DNA of 64,000 nucleotides from Mesobacillus jeotgali. Lineage in GTDB: Bacteria > Bacillota > Bacilli > Bacillales > Cytobacillaceae. Location: positions 746,001-810,000 of the forward strand of contig NZ_CP134494.1 in assembly GCF_031759225.1 (NCBI RefSeq), read 5' to 3'. The stretch's first letter is position 1. Each line of letters opens with the position of its first letter. The position numbers and the translations under genes are program-made. Below are positions 34,101-42,602 of this stretch, piece by piece. A model generated the notes under the pieces. The model made no database searches. It was not told the origin of the DNA and was given only the letters and a program-made list of their open reading frames with translations.

Positions 34101-34667
34101 ATGTTTGAACATGAAAAACATCTTGTAGGAGTATATGATAACGAGCAAGACGCAATCCAGGCTGTTGAGGACCTGAAAAGACAGGGATACTCAACTGATG
34201 ACATCTCTGTTATCAGTAAGAACGAAGATGAGGTTCACGATGTCAATGAAGCAACCGGTACAAAGACTGAGGAAGGTCTGGCTGCAGGTGCAGCAACAGG
34301 CGGCATATTAGGCGGCCTTACTGGATTATTGGCAGGCATCGGCGCACTTGCGATTCCTGGTATTGGTCCAATCGTGGCTGCGGGCCCAATCGCTGCGACA
34401 CTTACAGGTGCTGCAGTTGGCGCAGGTGCAGGCGGTCTAGCCGGAGCACTGATCGGAATGGGTATTCCGGAAGATGAAGCGGAACGTTACGAAGGCTATG
34501 TAAAAGAAGGTAAGATTCTTGTAGTTGTCGAGCGTGACGAAAACAGAGTCGGCTTGAATGATGGGGCTACAACAGTTGACGGCACAAGGACTGGAAACCC
34601 AGTTGATGCACCGCTGACTTCGGACAACCCAGCCAACGCTCGTTTTGATAACACACGCGACTTTTAA
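34101..34667 (+). CDS. General stress protein, YflT-like, with glycine-zipper segment
   Basis: 188 residues. The N-terminal YflT/general-stress-17M domain is HLVGVYDNEQDAIQAVEDLK through DISVISKN. The middle (residues ~55-120) is a very Gly/Ala-rich hydrophobic stretch resembling a glycine zipper that may insert in membranes. The C-terminal VKEGKILVVVE repeats the alpha/beta motif. A SigB-type promoter and AAAGGAGG site precede ATG 34101. The precise role is unknown. A terminator follows. Confidence 0.87.
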   Translation: MFEHEKHLVGVYDNEQDAIQAVEDLKRQGYSTDDISVISKNEDEVHDVNEATGTKTEEGLAAGAATGGILGGLTGLLAGIGALAIPGIGPIVAAGPIAATLTGAAVGAGAGGLAGALIGMGIPEDEAERYEGYVKEGKILVVVERDENRVGLNDGATTVDGTRTGNPVDAPLTSDNPANARFDNTRDF

Positions 34668-34684
34668 AAACATGCCATATAAAG

Positions 34685-34713
34685 AGGCTGCCAGTACATC
34701 CTGGCAGCCTTTT
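34685..34713 (+). terminator. Terminator of the YflT-like gene
   Basis: AGGCTGCCAG (34685-34694) and CTGGCAGCCT (34701-34710) then TTT; the complement can also serve the small convergent gene. Confidence 0.85.
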
Positions 34714-34719
34714 GGCATT

Positions 34720-34869
34720 CTATGACTTACTCTTTTTCTCTGTATCCAACATATCAATCCGGCTCACATCATCATAATTAAAGGCAGATGTTATATAGAA
34801 CATCAGCATGCCGCCAATAAAACCGAGACAAATGACAAAACCAATGGTCATCACCCAAAGATAGCCCAT
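34720..34869 (-). CDS. Small single-helix membrane protein, 49 residues
   Basis: Starts at ATG 34869 (minus), with AAGGGAGGA nine bases before it; the frame is open further upstream but ATG codons there sit on the ribosome site. One membrane helix (WVMTIGFVICLGFIGGMLMFYI) is followed by a short charged tail (DMLDTEKKSKS). I do not recognise a family. It lies head to head with the LysM-CAP gene. Confidence 0.65.
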   Translation of the reverse strand: MGYLWVMTIGFVICLGFIGGMLMFYITSAFNYDDVSRIDMLDTEKKSKS

Positions 34870-34989
34870 AATTCGCATTCCTCCCTTGATAAAACTATAT
34901 GCAACGTTATCGTGATGTTTTCTCGAAAAAAACAATAAAGAATAATTTCTTGAATTATCCTCATCCTATCAGTTGAGGAGGAATGAACA

Positions 34990-35598
34990 ATGTTCAAGAA
35001 AATCATATTAGCTCTGTTATTACTGGTCATGGCGCTGCCAACCATTTCATTTGCACAGCAGGTCCACACAGTACAGCCAGGTGACACTCTATGGAAAATA
35101 TCAGTCAGGTACCAGATTGGCCTTTCTGAAATCATCGCCGCCAATCCGCAGTTTAAAAATCCGAATTTGATCTATCCTGGCCAGAGGGTGAATATCCCTA
35201 CAATAAGAGCAACAAAGAGTATTGAAAGCCAGGTGATCCAGCTGACAAACCAGGAACGTGCCAAGAATGGCTTGAAGCCTCTTGCAACTGACTGGCAGCT
35301 TTCAAGGGTCGCCAGATATAAGTCAACAGATATGAGAGACAAGAATTATTTCTCCCATACCAGCCCTACATATGGCAGTCCGTTCACGATGATGAGGAAC
35401 TTCGGAATCAATTACCGAAGCGCTGCCGAGAACATTGCAGCGGGCCAGAGAACACCGAATGAAGTAGTCCAATCCTGGATGAACAGTCCGGGGCATCGGA
35501 AGAACATCCTAAGCCCTGCGTATACTCATATTGGTGTCGGGCATGTAACCGGCGGGAATTATGGCCACTACTGGACTCAAATGTTCATCTCAAAATAA
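34990..35598 (+). CDS. Secreted LysM + CAP-domain protein
   Basis: 202 residues: signal peptide (1-~22, ALPTISFAQQ), one LysM domain binding peptidoglycan (HTVQPGDTLWKISVRYQIG to PGQRVNIP), and a CAP/SCP domain (LTNQERAKNGLKPL, YFSHTSPTYGSPF, AENIAAGQ, WMNSPGHRKNIL, IGVGHV). Similar to the YkwD/SafA-neighbour type proteins of Bacillus, some of which are spore-coat or wall linked. The CAP cavity residues (His, Glu, His) are present. ATG 34990 has GAGGAGG. Function in the wall or spore is inferred. Confidence 0.9.
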   Translation: MFKKIILALLLLVMALPTISFAQQVHTVQPGDTLWKISVRYQIGLSEIIAANPQFKNPNLIYPGQRVNIPTIRATKSIESQVIQLTNQERAKNGLKPLATDWQLSRVARYKSTDMRDKNYFSHTSPTYGSPFTMMRNFGINYRSAAENIAAGQRTPNEVVQSWMNSPGHRKNILSPAYTHIGVGHVTGGNYGHYWTQMFISK

Positions 35599-35610
35599 AT
35601 ATCAACAAGC

Positions 35611-35645
35611 ATAACCCAAGTGGATATCGCTGGGTTATTTTTTTT
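35611..35645 (+). terminator. Terminator of the LysM-CAP gene
   Basis: ATAACCCA (35611-35618) and TGGGTTAT (35631-35638), followed by eight T residues. Confidence 0.8.
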
Positions 35646-35660
35646 GCTGTTTAATGGTCC

Positions 35661-35749
35661 GGTATCAGGCTAAGCCTCAGGTCCTAGTGCAAAATCAAGC
35701 TCAGGCACGTTATTGAATTTTTGTCAGAAAGGTAAGATGTAATCATAAG
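35661..35749 (+). promoter_or_regulatory. Candidate control region of the lia operon
   Basis: A perfect palindrome AGGCTAAGCCT (35667-35677) lies inside GGTCCGGTATC ... CAGGTCCTAG. LiaR operators are short inverted repeats upstream of liaI, so this is the likeliest site. A -35 like TTGTCA is at 35721-35726 with only a weak -10 behind it. Assignment is by position and symmetry, not by exact consensus. Confidence 0.4.
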
Positions 35750-35768
35750 AGATAAGGAGGAATTGAAC

Positions 35769-36113
35769 ATGAAAAAATTTGGTTTACTGGTTGCCGGTTT
35801 CATTGCTGCCATGGTGCTGATATCAAACCTTGGCCCGCTTGTCGGACTTGGGGTCAGCTTGCTGGTGCTCTACTTCGTCGTCAAACAATTTTTAAAGACA
35901 GATTCAACTGCCGCAAAGATCGGCTGGGGAATTGCCGGCTTCATCATCCTGATGGCGACGGCTTCTAACGTACCGGCCATCCTTGGAATCGCAGCTGCTT
36001 ATGTCCTGTACCTTGTTTACAAGAACTGGGATAAAAAAGAAGATGTGATCCGCGAAGACAACGATCCTTTCGTCAACTTCGAAAAGCAGTGGGCACAATT
36101 GAATAACAAATAA
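35769..36113 (+). CDS. LiaI-like / Lmo0954-family membrane protein
   Basis: 114 residues, with two hydrophobic regions: residues ~4-40 and ~50-80, the latter with GWGIAGFIILMATASNVPAIL. The hydrophilic tail ends NFEKQWAQLNNK. It precedes a PspA-family gene, as LiaI precedes LiaH; LiaI is the membrane anchor for LiaH. The length and two-part layout fit the Lmo0954 family better than B. subtilis LiaI itself. ATG 35769 has AAGGAGG at the right distance; TTG 35763 is too close. Confidence 0.72.
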   Translation: MKKFGLLVAGFIAAMVLISNLGPLVGLGVSLLVLYFVVKQFLKTDSTAAKIGWGIAGFIILMATASNVPAILGIAAAYVLYLVYKNWDKKEDVIREDNDPFVNFEKQWAQLNNK

Positions 36114-36138
36114 TTTAAGTTAAAAGGAGAGATTTCTA

Positions 36139-36786
36139 ATGGCAAATCTATTAACAAGAATCAAAAACACGGTAATGGCAGATCTTCACGAGGCACTTGA
36201 CCAGAAGGAAAAGAAAAATCCAATCGCGCTTTTGAATCAATATCTTCGTGAATGTGAAAGCGTAACAGAAAAGGTCAGAAAGCTGCTTGAGCGCCAGGGA
36301 CAGTTGAAGGAACAGTTTGCCCGCGAACATCAGCAAGCGCTTGAGATGGCTGAAAAAAGGAAGTATCAAGCAGAGGTGGCAATGAGAGCTGGTGAAAATG
36401 AACTCCAGGAGTTTGCACAGCAGGAGCAGGCACAGTATGAGGAGCGTTCAGCCAGACTGAAGGAAGCCATGGAAAATGCTATCAAACAGCAGCTCGAGTT
36501 AGAGCGGAAGTATGAAGAGATGAAGCATAAGTTAAAAGATATGCACATCCGCCGTCTTGAATTGATGGGCCGTGAAAATGTAACAAGGGCTCACCATAGA
36601 ATGGATCAAGTGCTGGATAACGGTGCTTACTCTGATAAATCCTATTCAAGGTTTACAGAAATGGAAACATATCTTGACCAGCTGGAGGAGAAAGTGAACA
36701 GCACCTACAACCGCAATACAATCGACAGCAGGATTGCCCAGCTCGAAAAAGAGTTCAAAAATAAAGAAACACATACTATTCAATAG
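36139..36786 (+). CDS. liaH: PspA/IM30 family envelope-stress protein (LiaH-like)
   Basis: 215 residues almost entirely helical coiled coil (residues ~25-190), opening with the amphipathic MANLLTRIKNTVMADLHEALDQKEKKNP typical of PspA N-termini. Such proteins form large rings on the inner membrane under envelope stress. The position after the LiaI-like gene and before liaF-liaS-liaR supports LiaH. ATG 36139 follows AAGGAGAG. A terminator behind it would give more LiaI/H than LiaFSR. Confidence 0.88.
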   Translation: MANLLTRIKNTVMADLHEALDQKEKKNPIALLNQYLRECESVTEKVRKLLERQGQLKEQFAREHQQALEMAEKRKYQAEVAMRAGENELQEFAQQEQAQYEERSARLKEAMENAIKQQLELERKYEEMKHKLKDMHIRRLELMGRENVTRAHHRMDQVLDNGAYSDKSYSRFTEMETYLDQLEEKVNSTYNRNTIDSRIAQLEKEFKNKETHTIQ

Positions 36787-36807
36787 GCAAAACATGGTAT
36801 TCTATAG

Positions 36808-36831
36808 AGGCGCAGGCAGCTGCGCCTTTTG
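36808..36831 (+). terminator. Internal terminator between liaH and liaF
   Basis: AGGCGCAG (36808-36815) and CTGCGCCT (36820-36827) around a GCAG loop, followed by TTT. It splits the abundant effector genes from the regulatory genes. Confidence 0.75.
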
Positions 36832-36918
36832 GAATATCACCTCGAAAAGACTTCATAATAATAATCCTCTATCAAGTATTCCAATTTTAAAAAAAGCTAG
36901 AGGAAGGGAGGAAACAGC

Positions 36919-37653
36919 ATGTTGAACAACATGAAAAGTGATTATATCAGCTGGATTGTGATTACAGGACTCATATTGCTATTGCTCGAAGTTTCATTTT
37001 TTAACGAAGGACTGATTTTCTCCCTTCTCGCAAGCGGGGCGATGATTTACTTCGGCCGCTCTTTAATGCCGAAAAAGTCAGGAAAGGTGCTGTTCTGGGC
37101 AGGTTTGTTCTTTTTCCTGAGCAGTGTCTTCAGCATGATGACGTTCAGATTCTTCTTATTGGCCGTGCTGATCTATCTTGCCTATCAATTCGCACAGTCG
37201 AAAAAGAAGCCAGAAGTGATCACGCCAGTTTTACAGGAGCCTGAAATAGAAACCAGGAAGGAAATGCTGATCGAAAAGCCTCCTCTTTTCAAGAATCGTT
37301 TGTTTGGGCATCAGGAAACGCCCTCACATGTTTATGAGTGGAATGATGTCAATATCCAGACGGGGATTGGCGATAGTGTGATCGACCTGAGCCTGACAGT
37401 GCTGCCAAAGGGAGAAACCGTCATTTTCATCCGCAATGTCATTGGCACTGTAAAAGTGTATGTGCCATATGATTTGGAAGTAACCCTCCGGCATTCGTCT
37501 GTGATCGGTTCTGCGGAAGTGTTTGAGCATGAGGAAGGAAGGATGCTGAACCAAAGCCTGTATGTACAGACTCCAGGCTATGATGAGGCAGAGCAGAAAG
37601 TGAAAATTTTCACCTCGATGCTTGTTGGTAATATCGAGGTGAAACGCATATGA
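36919..37653 (+). CDS. liaF: LiaF, negative regulator of the LiaSR system
   Basis: 244 residues. The first ~95 contain three to four membrane helices; the C-terminal half is the conserved LiaF cytoplasmic domain ([51 protein letters not shown]). LiaF keeps the LiaS kinase quiet until envelope stress. ATG 36919 follows AAGGGAGG. Its last four bases overlap the liaS start. Confidence 0.92.
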   Translation: MLNNMKSDYISWIVITGLILLLLEVSFFNEGLIFSLLASGAMIYFGRSLMPKKSGKVLFWAGLFFFLSSVFSMMTFRFFLLAVLIYLAYQFAQSKKKPEVITPVLQEPEIETRKEMLIEKPPLFKNRLFGHQETPSHVYEWNDVNIQTGIGDSVIDLSLTVLPKGETVIFIRNVIGTVKVYVPYDLEVTLRHSSVIGSAEVFEHEEGRMLNQSLYVQTPGYDEAEQKVKIFTSMLVGNIEVKRI

Positions 37654-38699
37654 CGACTGCCATGCGCCAGATTTTATGGGGATTGACCCTAGGGATCATT
37701 CTGTTCATTGCTGTGACTTTGTCTTTTGTGCTAGTTTTTCCGGTCGCAAAGCTTTCTGATTTGTGGAACCGGGAATTGATGGATATTCCGTTCATCATTT
37801 TTACCTTCAGCATTAGCGTCGTGTTGGGAGTCGCTTTTGGCATGGCGTCAGGGACGTACTGGCGAAAACAGTTCAAAACGGTCGACAACTGGCTTTTTCA
37901 GCTTGAGGAAGGACAGGATCCGGAAATTGAACTCAACCAGGCATACGCGGAAATCTCCTCGATTTCTAAAAGGGTCAGCAAGCTATATAAGCAAATTTCT
38001 GAAAAAGCGATGCTGTCACAGCGCCTGGCGACTGAAAAGGCTGAAGAACAAGAGTCGCGGATCCAGGAAATCATTTCGCAGGAGCGTAACAGGCTGGCGC
38101 GCGAACTGCATGATTCTGTCAGCCAGCAGCTTTTTGCTGCATCGATGCTGATGTCGGCGATCAATGAAACGAAGGCACCTTCCGAAAATGAGCGGGAGAC
38201 AAAGCAGCTGAAAATGGTCGAGGAAATGATCCATCAATCGCAGCTCGAAATGAGGGCGCTCCTGCTGCACCTGAGGCCAGTTGCCTTGAAAGGGAAAAGC
38301 CTGCAGGAAGGAATCGAGGAACTATTAATCGAATTAAGACAGAAAGTCACCATGAATATCAAATGGAAGGTGGAGCCGTTCCCATTGGATAAAGGAGTCG
38401 AGGACCATCTATTCCGCATCCTCCAGGAGTCTGTCTCGAACACGCTTCGCCATGGTAAGGCAGAAGAATTGGAAGTATTGTTGATCAAGCGCGATGATAA
38501 AGTGATCATGCGTGTTGTCGATGATGGTATTGGTTTTAACGTAGAAGAAGCAAAAGCAGGATCATATGGCCTCCAGAATATGCACGAACGTGCCGGGGAA
38601 ATCGGCGGGACATTGAAGATTGTCAGTGTAGAAAATAAAGGGACCAGGCTTGAGGTTAAGGTTCCAATTTTAATGGTGGCGGGTGAGAAGAATGATTAA
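37650..38699 (+). CDS. liaS: Sensor histidine kinase LiaS
   Basis: 349 residues, two membrane helices (about 10-33 and 46-68), a HAMP-like linker, a HisKA_3 domain with the phospho-histidine in [16 protein letters not shown], and HATPase_c with DDGIGFN and [10 protein letters not shown]. This is the intramembrane-sensing NarL-type kinase that works with LiaF and LiaR on cell-envelope antibiotics. ATG overlaps liaF by ATGA. Confidence 0.93.
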   Translation: MTTAMRQILWGLTLGIILFIAVTLSFVLVFPVAKLSDLWNRELMDIPFIIFTFSISVVLGVAFGMASGTYWRKQFKTVDNWLFQLEEGQDPEIELNQAYAEISSISKRVSKLYKQISEKAMLSQRLATEKAEEQESRIQEIISQERNRLARELHDSVSQQLFAASMLMSAINETKAPSENERETKQLKMVEEMIHQSQLEMRALLLHLRPVALKGKSLQEGIEELLIELRQKVTMNIKWKVEPFPLDKGVEDHLFRILQESVSNTLRHGKAEELEVLLIKRDDKVIMRVVDDGIGFNVEEAKAGSYGLQNMHERAGEIGGTLKIVSVENKGTRLEVKVPILMVAGEKND

Positions 38700-39324
38700 A
38701 GTTGTATTTGTGGATGACCATGAAATGGTGCGGATTGGAGTTTCTTCTTATTTATCAGCCCAGCCGGATATAGAAGTGATCGGCGAGGCGGATAACGGGA
38801 AGAAGGGTGTCGAGATGGCGCTTGAGCTGCGGCCAGATATCATCCTCATGGATCTGGTCATGAAGGAAATGGACGGAATAGAGGCGACAAGGCAGATCAT
38901 CGAGCAATGGCCCGAAGCGAAAATCATCATTGTCACAAGCTTCCTTGATGATGAAAAGGTATACCCAGCGCTTGAAGCCGGGGCGACGAGTTATATGCTG
39001 AAAACATCGAAAGCCAGTGAGATAGCCGATGCGGTAAGGGTTACATACTCTGGTCAGCCAGTGCTTGAACCGGAAGTGACAGGCAAGATGATGATGAAAA
39101 TGCGCCAGAAGAATAACGTCGAGCTGCACGAAGAGCTGACAGAGCGCGAGATGGAAGTATTGAAGCTGATTGCCGAAGGAAAGACAAACCAGGAAATCGC
39201 CGATGAACTTTTCATCGCCCTGAAGACGGTGAAAACACATGTCAGCAATATTTTAAGCAAGCTGCAGGTGCAGGACCGCACCCAGGCGGTCATTTATGCT
39301 TTCAGGCATTCAATTGTAAAATAA
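38692..39324 (+). CDS. liaR: Response regulator LiaR (NarL/FixJ type)
   Basis: 210 residues. Receiver domain with acidic pocket VDDHE, phospho-aspartate in [13 protein letters not shown] and the late lysine in [10 protein letters not shown]-terminal LuxR-type HTH ([25 protein letters not shown]). Start ATG 38692 overlaps the liaS end by eight bases; the GTG at 38683 has no site. It activates the liaIH promoter. Confidence 0.93.
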   Translation: MIKVVFVDDHEMVRIGVSSYLSAQPDIEVIGEADNGKKGVEMALELRPDIILMDLVMKEMDGIEATRQIIEQWPEAKIIIVTSFLDDEKVYPALEAGATSYMLKTSKASEIADAVRVTYSGQPVLEPEVTGKMMMKMRQKNNVELHEELTEREMEVLKLIAEGKTNQEIADELFIALKTVKTHVSNILSKLQVQDRTQAVIYAFRHSIVK

Positions 39325-39342
39325 AAGGGGGAGGTTTTCTGC

Positions 39343-39507
39343 ATGGAGCCGTTTTTTGGATTGTTTGGATTGGTTGGTATTTTGCTATCAATTGGTTTGC
39401 CAATCGTTCTTATTGTACTATTTGTCATGCTTGTGACGAGCACGAAACGACAGGAAGCATTATTGACTGAGATTCTTTCGGAGTTGAGAAGTAAGGATTC
39501 AGTTTGA
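39343..39507 (+). CDS. Small membrane protein after liaR, 54 residues
   Basis: ATG 39343 with GGGGGAGG upstream, 18 bp after liaR. A long hydrophobic helix (residues ~4-32, GLVGILLSIGLPIVLIVLFV) is followed by a charged helical tail (TKRQEALLTEILSELRSK). It is co-transcribed with lia by position. I do not recognise a family; it may be an added accessory of the stress operon. Confidence 0.65.
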   Translation: MEPFFGLFGLVGILLSIGLPIVLIVLFVMLVTSTKRQEALLTEILSELRSKDSV

Positions 39508-39546
39508 TTCATAAAAGCAAAAAAGAGGCCAATGGCCCCCGGCAAA

Positions 39547-39741
39547 CTAATTCGCTTTTTTGTCGATTACATCTAATTTCATAAGCATTTCGCTTAACGC
39601 TATGGATATGACTTCCCGTTCTTCAAACTCATTTGGATAATGGGAAGCGCTATTTATATAGTCATGCTTTTCAGCTAACTTTTCCTTTATCTTTTTACAC
39701 ATCCAGAGCTGGTAATCTGAAAGTTCCAACTGTCTAAGCAT
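39547..39741 (-). CDS. Hypothetical 64-residue protein
   Basis: Hydrophilic, mainly helical protein (QLELSDYQLWMCKKIKEKLAEKHD, then FEEREVISIALSEMLMKLDVIDKK). Starts at ATG 39741 on the minus strand after AAGGAGTGG; a GTG at 39747 is an alternative. It is convergent with the lia operon. No family recognised. Confidence 0.55.
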   Translation of the reverse strand: MLRQLELSDYQLWMCKKIKEKLAEKHDYINSASHYPNEFEEREVISIALSEMLMKLDVIDKKAN

Positions 39742-39867
39742 TGCCACCCACTCCTTCGTTAGTTATCCATTACCCGCGGGTCAAGCCTGCTTAAACGCTT
39801 TATCCGCAAGATTATTAGTATGGGAAAAATTGAGAAAAGCCCATTGTGGCGGTACTGAAGAGGATTC

Positions 39868-39883
39868 AATCAAATGTTTGATT
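39868..39883. promoter_or_regulatory. Perfect palindrome upstream of the ABC-F leader
   Basis: AATCAAATGTTTGATT, two 7-bp arms around TG, lies about 95 bp before the leader ORF in a region with no gene. It is a plausible operator for an unknown regulator. Confidence 0.3.
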
Positions 39884-39977
39884 AACAGATATAAATTATT
39901 GGAACAGGAAAAACTTGCTAAAATATAGTGGTAATTGTAAAATAAAACTAACTATTATTGAACGGAGGTGAGAAGAG

Positions 39978-40133
39978 ATGATCAAGACTGTTTTTGTACG
40001 CGGATTTTGGAATGAATTCCTTTATTTTTGTCGTGCAAAATTTGCTGTTGCAGCTGCCAACGGGACACGTATGCCCTTTTTTAACAGCTCAATATCAAAT
40101 ACAAACGGTAGGATCATCTCTTTTCCCGCTTAA
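39978..40133 (+). CDS. 51-residue leader ORF ahead of the ABC-F gene
   Basis: ATG 39978 follows the strong site CGGAGGTGAGAAG. The product begins MIKTVFVRGFWNEFLYFCRA and is aromatic-rich in the first third, then polar; it has no clear domain. Its stop is 20 bp before the first of two terminator hairpins that precede the ABC-F gene. This arrangement matches translated leader peptides controlling antibiotic-resistance genes by transcription attenuation (for example bmrB upstream of bmrCD). Regulation rather than a product may be its function; inference. Confidence 0.55.
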   Translation: MIKTVFVRGFWNEFLYFCRAKFAVAAANGTRMPFFNSSISNTNGRIISFPA

Positions 40134-40153
40134 TTGCAAGCTACGGTGAATGG

Positions 40154-40176
40154 GGAGGGCTATTTGCCCTCCTTTT
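40154..40176 (+). terminator. First leader terminator of the ABC-F gene
   Basis: GGAGGGC (40154-40160) and GCCCTCC (40166-40172) with TATTT loop and TTTT after it. Confidence 0.75.
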
Positions 40177-40196
40177 GTATTCATGTAAGTTGCGCG

Positions 40197-40232
40197 AGCC
40201 AGGAGCAGAGCCATCTGCCCCTGGCTTTTTTG
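40197..40232 (+). terminator. Second leader terminator of the ABC-F gene
   Basis: AGCCAGGAGCAGA (40197-40209) pairs with TCTGCCCCTGGCT (40214-40226) with one mismatch, followed by six T residues, 63 bp before the ABC-F start. Confidence 0.8.
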
Positions 40233-40294
40233 TGTTAAAAAACAACCGGGGTGCATTAGCTGAAAAGGGGGATCGATAATAGGAGGAAATAATA

Positions 40295-42184
40295 ATGATA
40301 GCATGCAGCATTAACCATATAAGCAAAATGTACGGAGGCAATCTGATTTTTGAAGATTTGTCCTTTGAAATAAACGAGAAAGACAGGGTTGGCCTGGTCG
40401 GCCCGAATGGATGCGGCAAGACAACGTTATTGAAGCTGATTGCCGGCATGGAGGAAGCAGACCAAGGAAAGATTCACTGGAAAAAGGGTTTGAAAATCGG
40501 TTACCTTGCGCAGATTCCGAATTATGATGAGAGGATGACCGCCAGGGATGTTTTGCAAACGGCCTTTGACGAGCTGCTGGATGTTCAGGGTGAGATGAAG
40601 CAGCTTGAAAATGAGATGGCAGCAGCGGGTGAAGATCCGCGTCAGCTTGAAAAATTGCTATCCAAATACGGTGTTCTCCAGGAGAAATTTTCTCTCGGAG
40701 GCGGTTATGAAATGGAGGCGAATATTGATCGCATAGCCAATGGCTTGAACATAGAGGGCATGCTTGACTCGAATTTTAACAGCCTTAGCGGCGGCGAGAA
40801 AACGAAGGTAGGTCTGGGATTGAGTTTATTGAGGAATCCGGATTTGCTGCTCCTTGATGAGCCGACCAACCACCTTGATATTATGGCAGCAGAATGGCTG
40901 GCAGAGTTTTTGAAAGAGTACGATGGTACCGTTGTGATTATCTCGCATGACCGCTATTTCCTCGACGAAACGGCGACGAAAATCCTCGACCTGGAGGATG
41001 GCGAGATTGATCTTTACCATGCCAATTACTCAGGTTTCATCAAGGAAAAAGAGGCCAAATTGCTGCGTGAATTCCAGGCGTTTGAGGAACAGCAACGCAA
41101 AATCAAGAAAATGAAAGAGGCAATCAAGCGTCTGCGTGACTGGGCGAATAGAGCGAACCCGCCAAGTGCGGCCCTCCATAAAAGGGCCACGAACATGGAG
41201 AGGGCGCTTGCCAGGATGGAAAAGCTCGACCGTCCGATTTTAAACAGGAAGAAAATGAATTTCGAACTGGAAACAGGAGCTCGCAGCGGTAAAGATGTGC
41301 TGGTCTTCAAGGATGTTCAGAAATCATTTGGCGGTAGAGAGCTGTTCTCCAAGGTCAATCTCCAGCTTCAATATCAGGATCGAGCAGCCATTGTCGGTGA
41401 AAATGGATCAGGCAAGACGACTTTGCTGAAGTTCATCCAGGGTGGCTTTACGCCTGACCAAGGAGAGGTCCGTACCGGAAGCAATGTCAAAATTGGGTAC
41501 CTCTCGCAGCATATGGAGCTATCCAGCCAGGATGGGACAGTGCTTGATGCATTCCGGAACGAGGTGGTCATGAATGAGGGAGAGGCCAGGAATGTTCTAG
41601 CAGGATTCCTGTTCTATGGCCCATCTGTTTTCAAAAAAGTTACCCAGCTGAGCGGGGGCGAACGAATGAGGCTGCGACTTGCCCAGCTGATGCACCAGGA
41701 TCTCAACTTCCTGATTCTTGATGAGCCGACGAACCATCTCGATATCGATTCACGCGAAGTACTGGAGAGTGCGCTGGATGGTTTCGAGGGCACGCTCCTG
41801 GCTGTCTCGCATGACCGCTATTTCTTGAATAAGCTGTTTGACAAGATTTACTGGCTGGAGGGTGGAGATCTGACAGAAATCGAAGGAAATTACGACCGTG
41901 CCAGAGTGAAGATGGCCGAGAAACGGAAGCATTACGAGACTGCGGCTCCTCAACCTGTAAAACCTCCTGCAATTCGGCAGGAAAAAGTCAAAGAACCTGT
42001 GGCTGATACCAACGAGGAAGCACTGTTCGAGGAAATCGAAATTCATGAACAATCCATTGCCGCGCTTGATCAGCAGATGTCCGCAATGACCGACCTCGCA
42101 CTGCTACAGGAGCTCCATGCCGAAAAAGAAGCTCTAGAGTCAAAACGAAACCAGCTGTATTCCAAGCTTGAGGAAATATCATAA
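40295..42184 (+). CDS. ABC-F family ATPase, probable ribosome-protection or translation factor
   Basis: 629 residues with two ABC domains and no membrane part. Domain 1: GPNGCGKTT, LSGGEKTKV, LLLLDEPTNHLDI. The inter-domain linker (residues ~245-320) is long and positively charged (KKMKEAIKRLRDWANRAN), the P-site tRNA interaction motif. Domain 2: GENGSGKTT, LSGGERMRL, LILDEPTNHLDI. The ~90-residue C-terminal tail is charged coiled coil. Bacillus ABC-F members either protect ribosomes from antibiotics or act as housekeeping factors. The attenuator-like leader favours an antibiotic-inducible gene. ATG 40295 has TAGGAGG. Confidence 0.88.
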   Translation: MIACSINHISKMYGGNLIFEDLSFEINEKDRVGLVGPNGCGKTTLLKLIAGMEEADQGKIHWKKGLKIGYLAQIPNYDERMTARDVLQTAFDELLDVQGEMKQLENEMAAAGEDPRQLEKLLSKYGVLQEKFSLGGGYEMEANIDRIANGLNIEGMLDSNFNSLSGGEKTKVGLGLSLLRNPDLLLLDEPTNHLDIMAAEWLAEFLKEYDGTVVIISHDRYFLDETATKILDLEDGEIDLYHANYSGFIKEKEAKLLREFQAFEEQQRKIKKMKEAIKRLRDWANRANPPSAALHKRATNMERALARMEKLDRPILNRKKMNFELETGARSGKDVLVFKDVQKSFGGRELFSKVNLQLQYQDRAAIVGENGSGKTTLLKFIQGGFTPDQGEVRTGSNVKIGYLSQHMELSSQDGTVLDAFRNEVVMNEGEARNVLAGFLFYGPSVFKKVTQLSGGERMRLRLAQLMHQDLNFLILDEPTNHLDIDSREVLESALDGFEGTLLAVSHDRYFLNKLFDKIYWLEGGDLTEIEGNYDRARVKMAEKRKHYETAAPQPVKPPAIRQEKVKEPVADTNEEALFEEIEIHEQSIAALDQQMSAMTDLALLQELHAEKEALESKRNQLYSKLEEIS

Positions 42185-42193
42185 CATTAAGTT

Positions 42194-42225
42194 GAAGAAC
42201 TGCTTATTAGGCAGTTCTTCCTTTA
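42194..42225 (+). terminator. Terminator of the ABC-F gene
   Basis: GAAGAACTGC (42194-42203) and GCAGTTCTTC (42211-42220), followed by CTTTATTTT. Confidence 0.8.
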
Positions 42226-42258
42226 TTTTACTGGGAAAAACACGCCGGATTTTCCAAT

Positions 42259-42447
42259 TCGCTATAAAAATATGAAAATCGCTATAAAAGTGAGCAATTC
42301 GCTATAAAAATGGAAAACTCGCTATAAAAAGATAATCCCTCTAGACAACAATTAAAAATCCACTATAAAACCTGAAAATCCCGCTATACAGCGATAACGC
42401 TATATAAATGATAATCCCGCTATACATAACTAAATATAGCTATAAAT
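42259..42447. repeat. Repeat array B: CGCTATAAAA every ~20 bp
   Basis: CGCTAT starts at 42260, 42280, 42300 and 42320, exactly 20 bp apart. Degenerate copies follow at 42361 (CACTAT), 42382, 42398, 42418 and 42438 (AGCTAT), mostly in the same 20-bp phase. All copies have the same orientation. It lies between the ABC-F terminator and the flippase gene, and no gene was seen in the 380 bp between them. Confidence 0.8.
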
Positions 42448-42602
42448 TCGCAACTTCCTCATTAAAATCTAATTCCACCCTCGGAAACTCCCAAACTCCT
42501 CGAAAAACCCTCACATATACCCCTCAAAATTTCCCCTTACATATTGTCCGGACTTGTCTCATATGTTTATAGGAGTAAATGAGGCGAATTGGGAGAGAAG
42601 CT

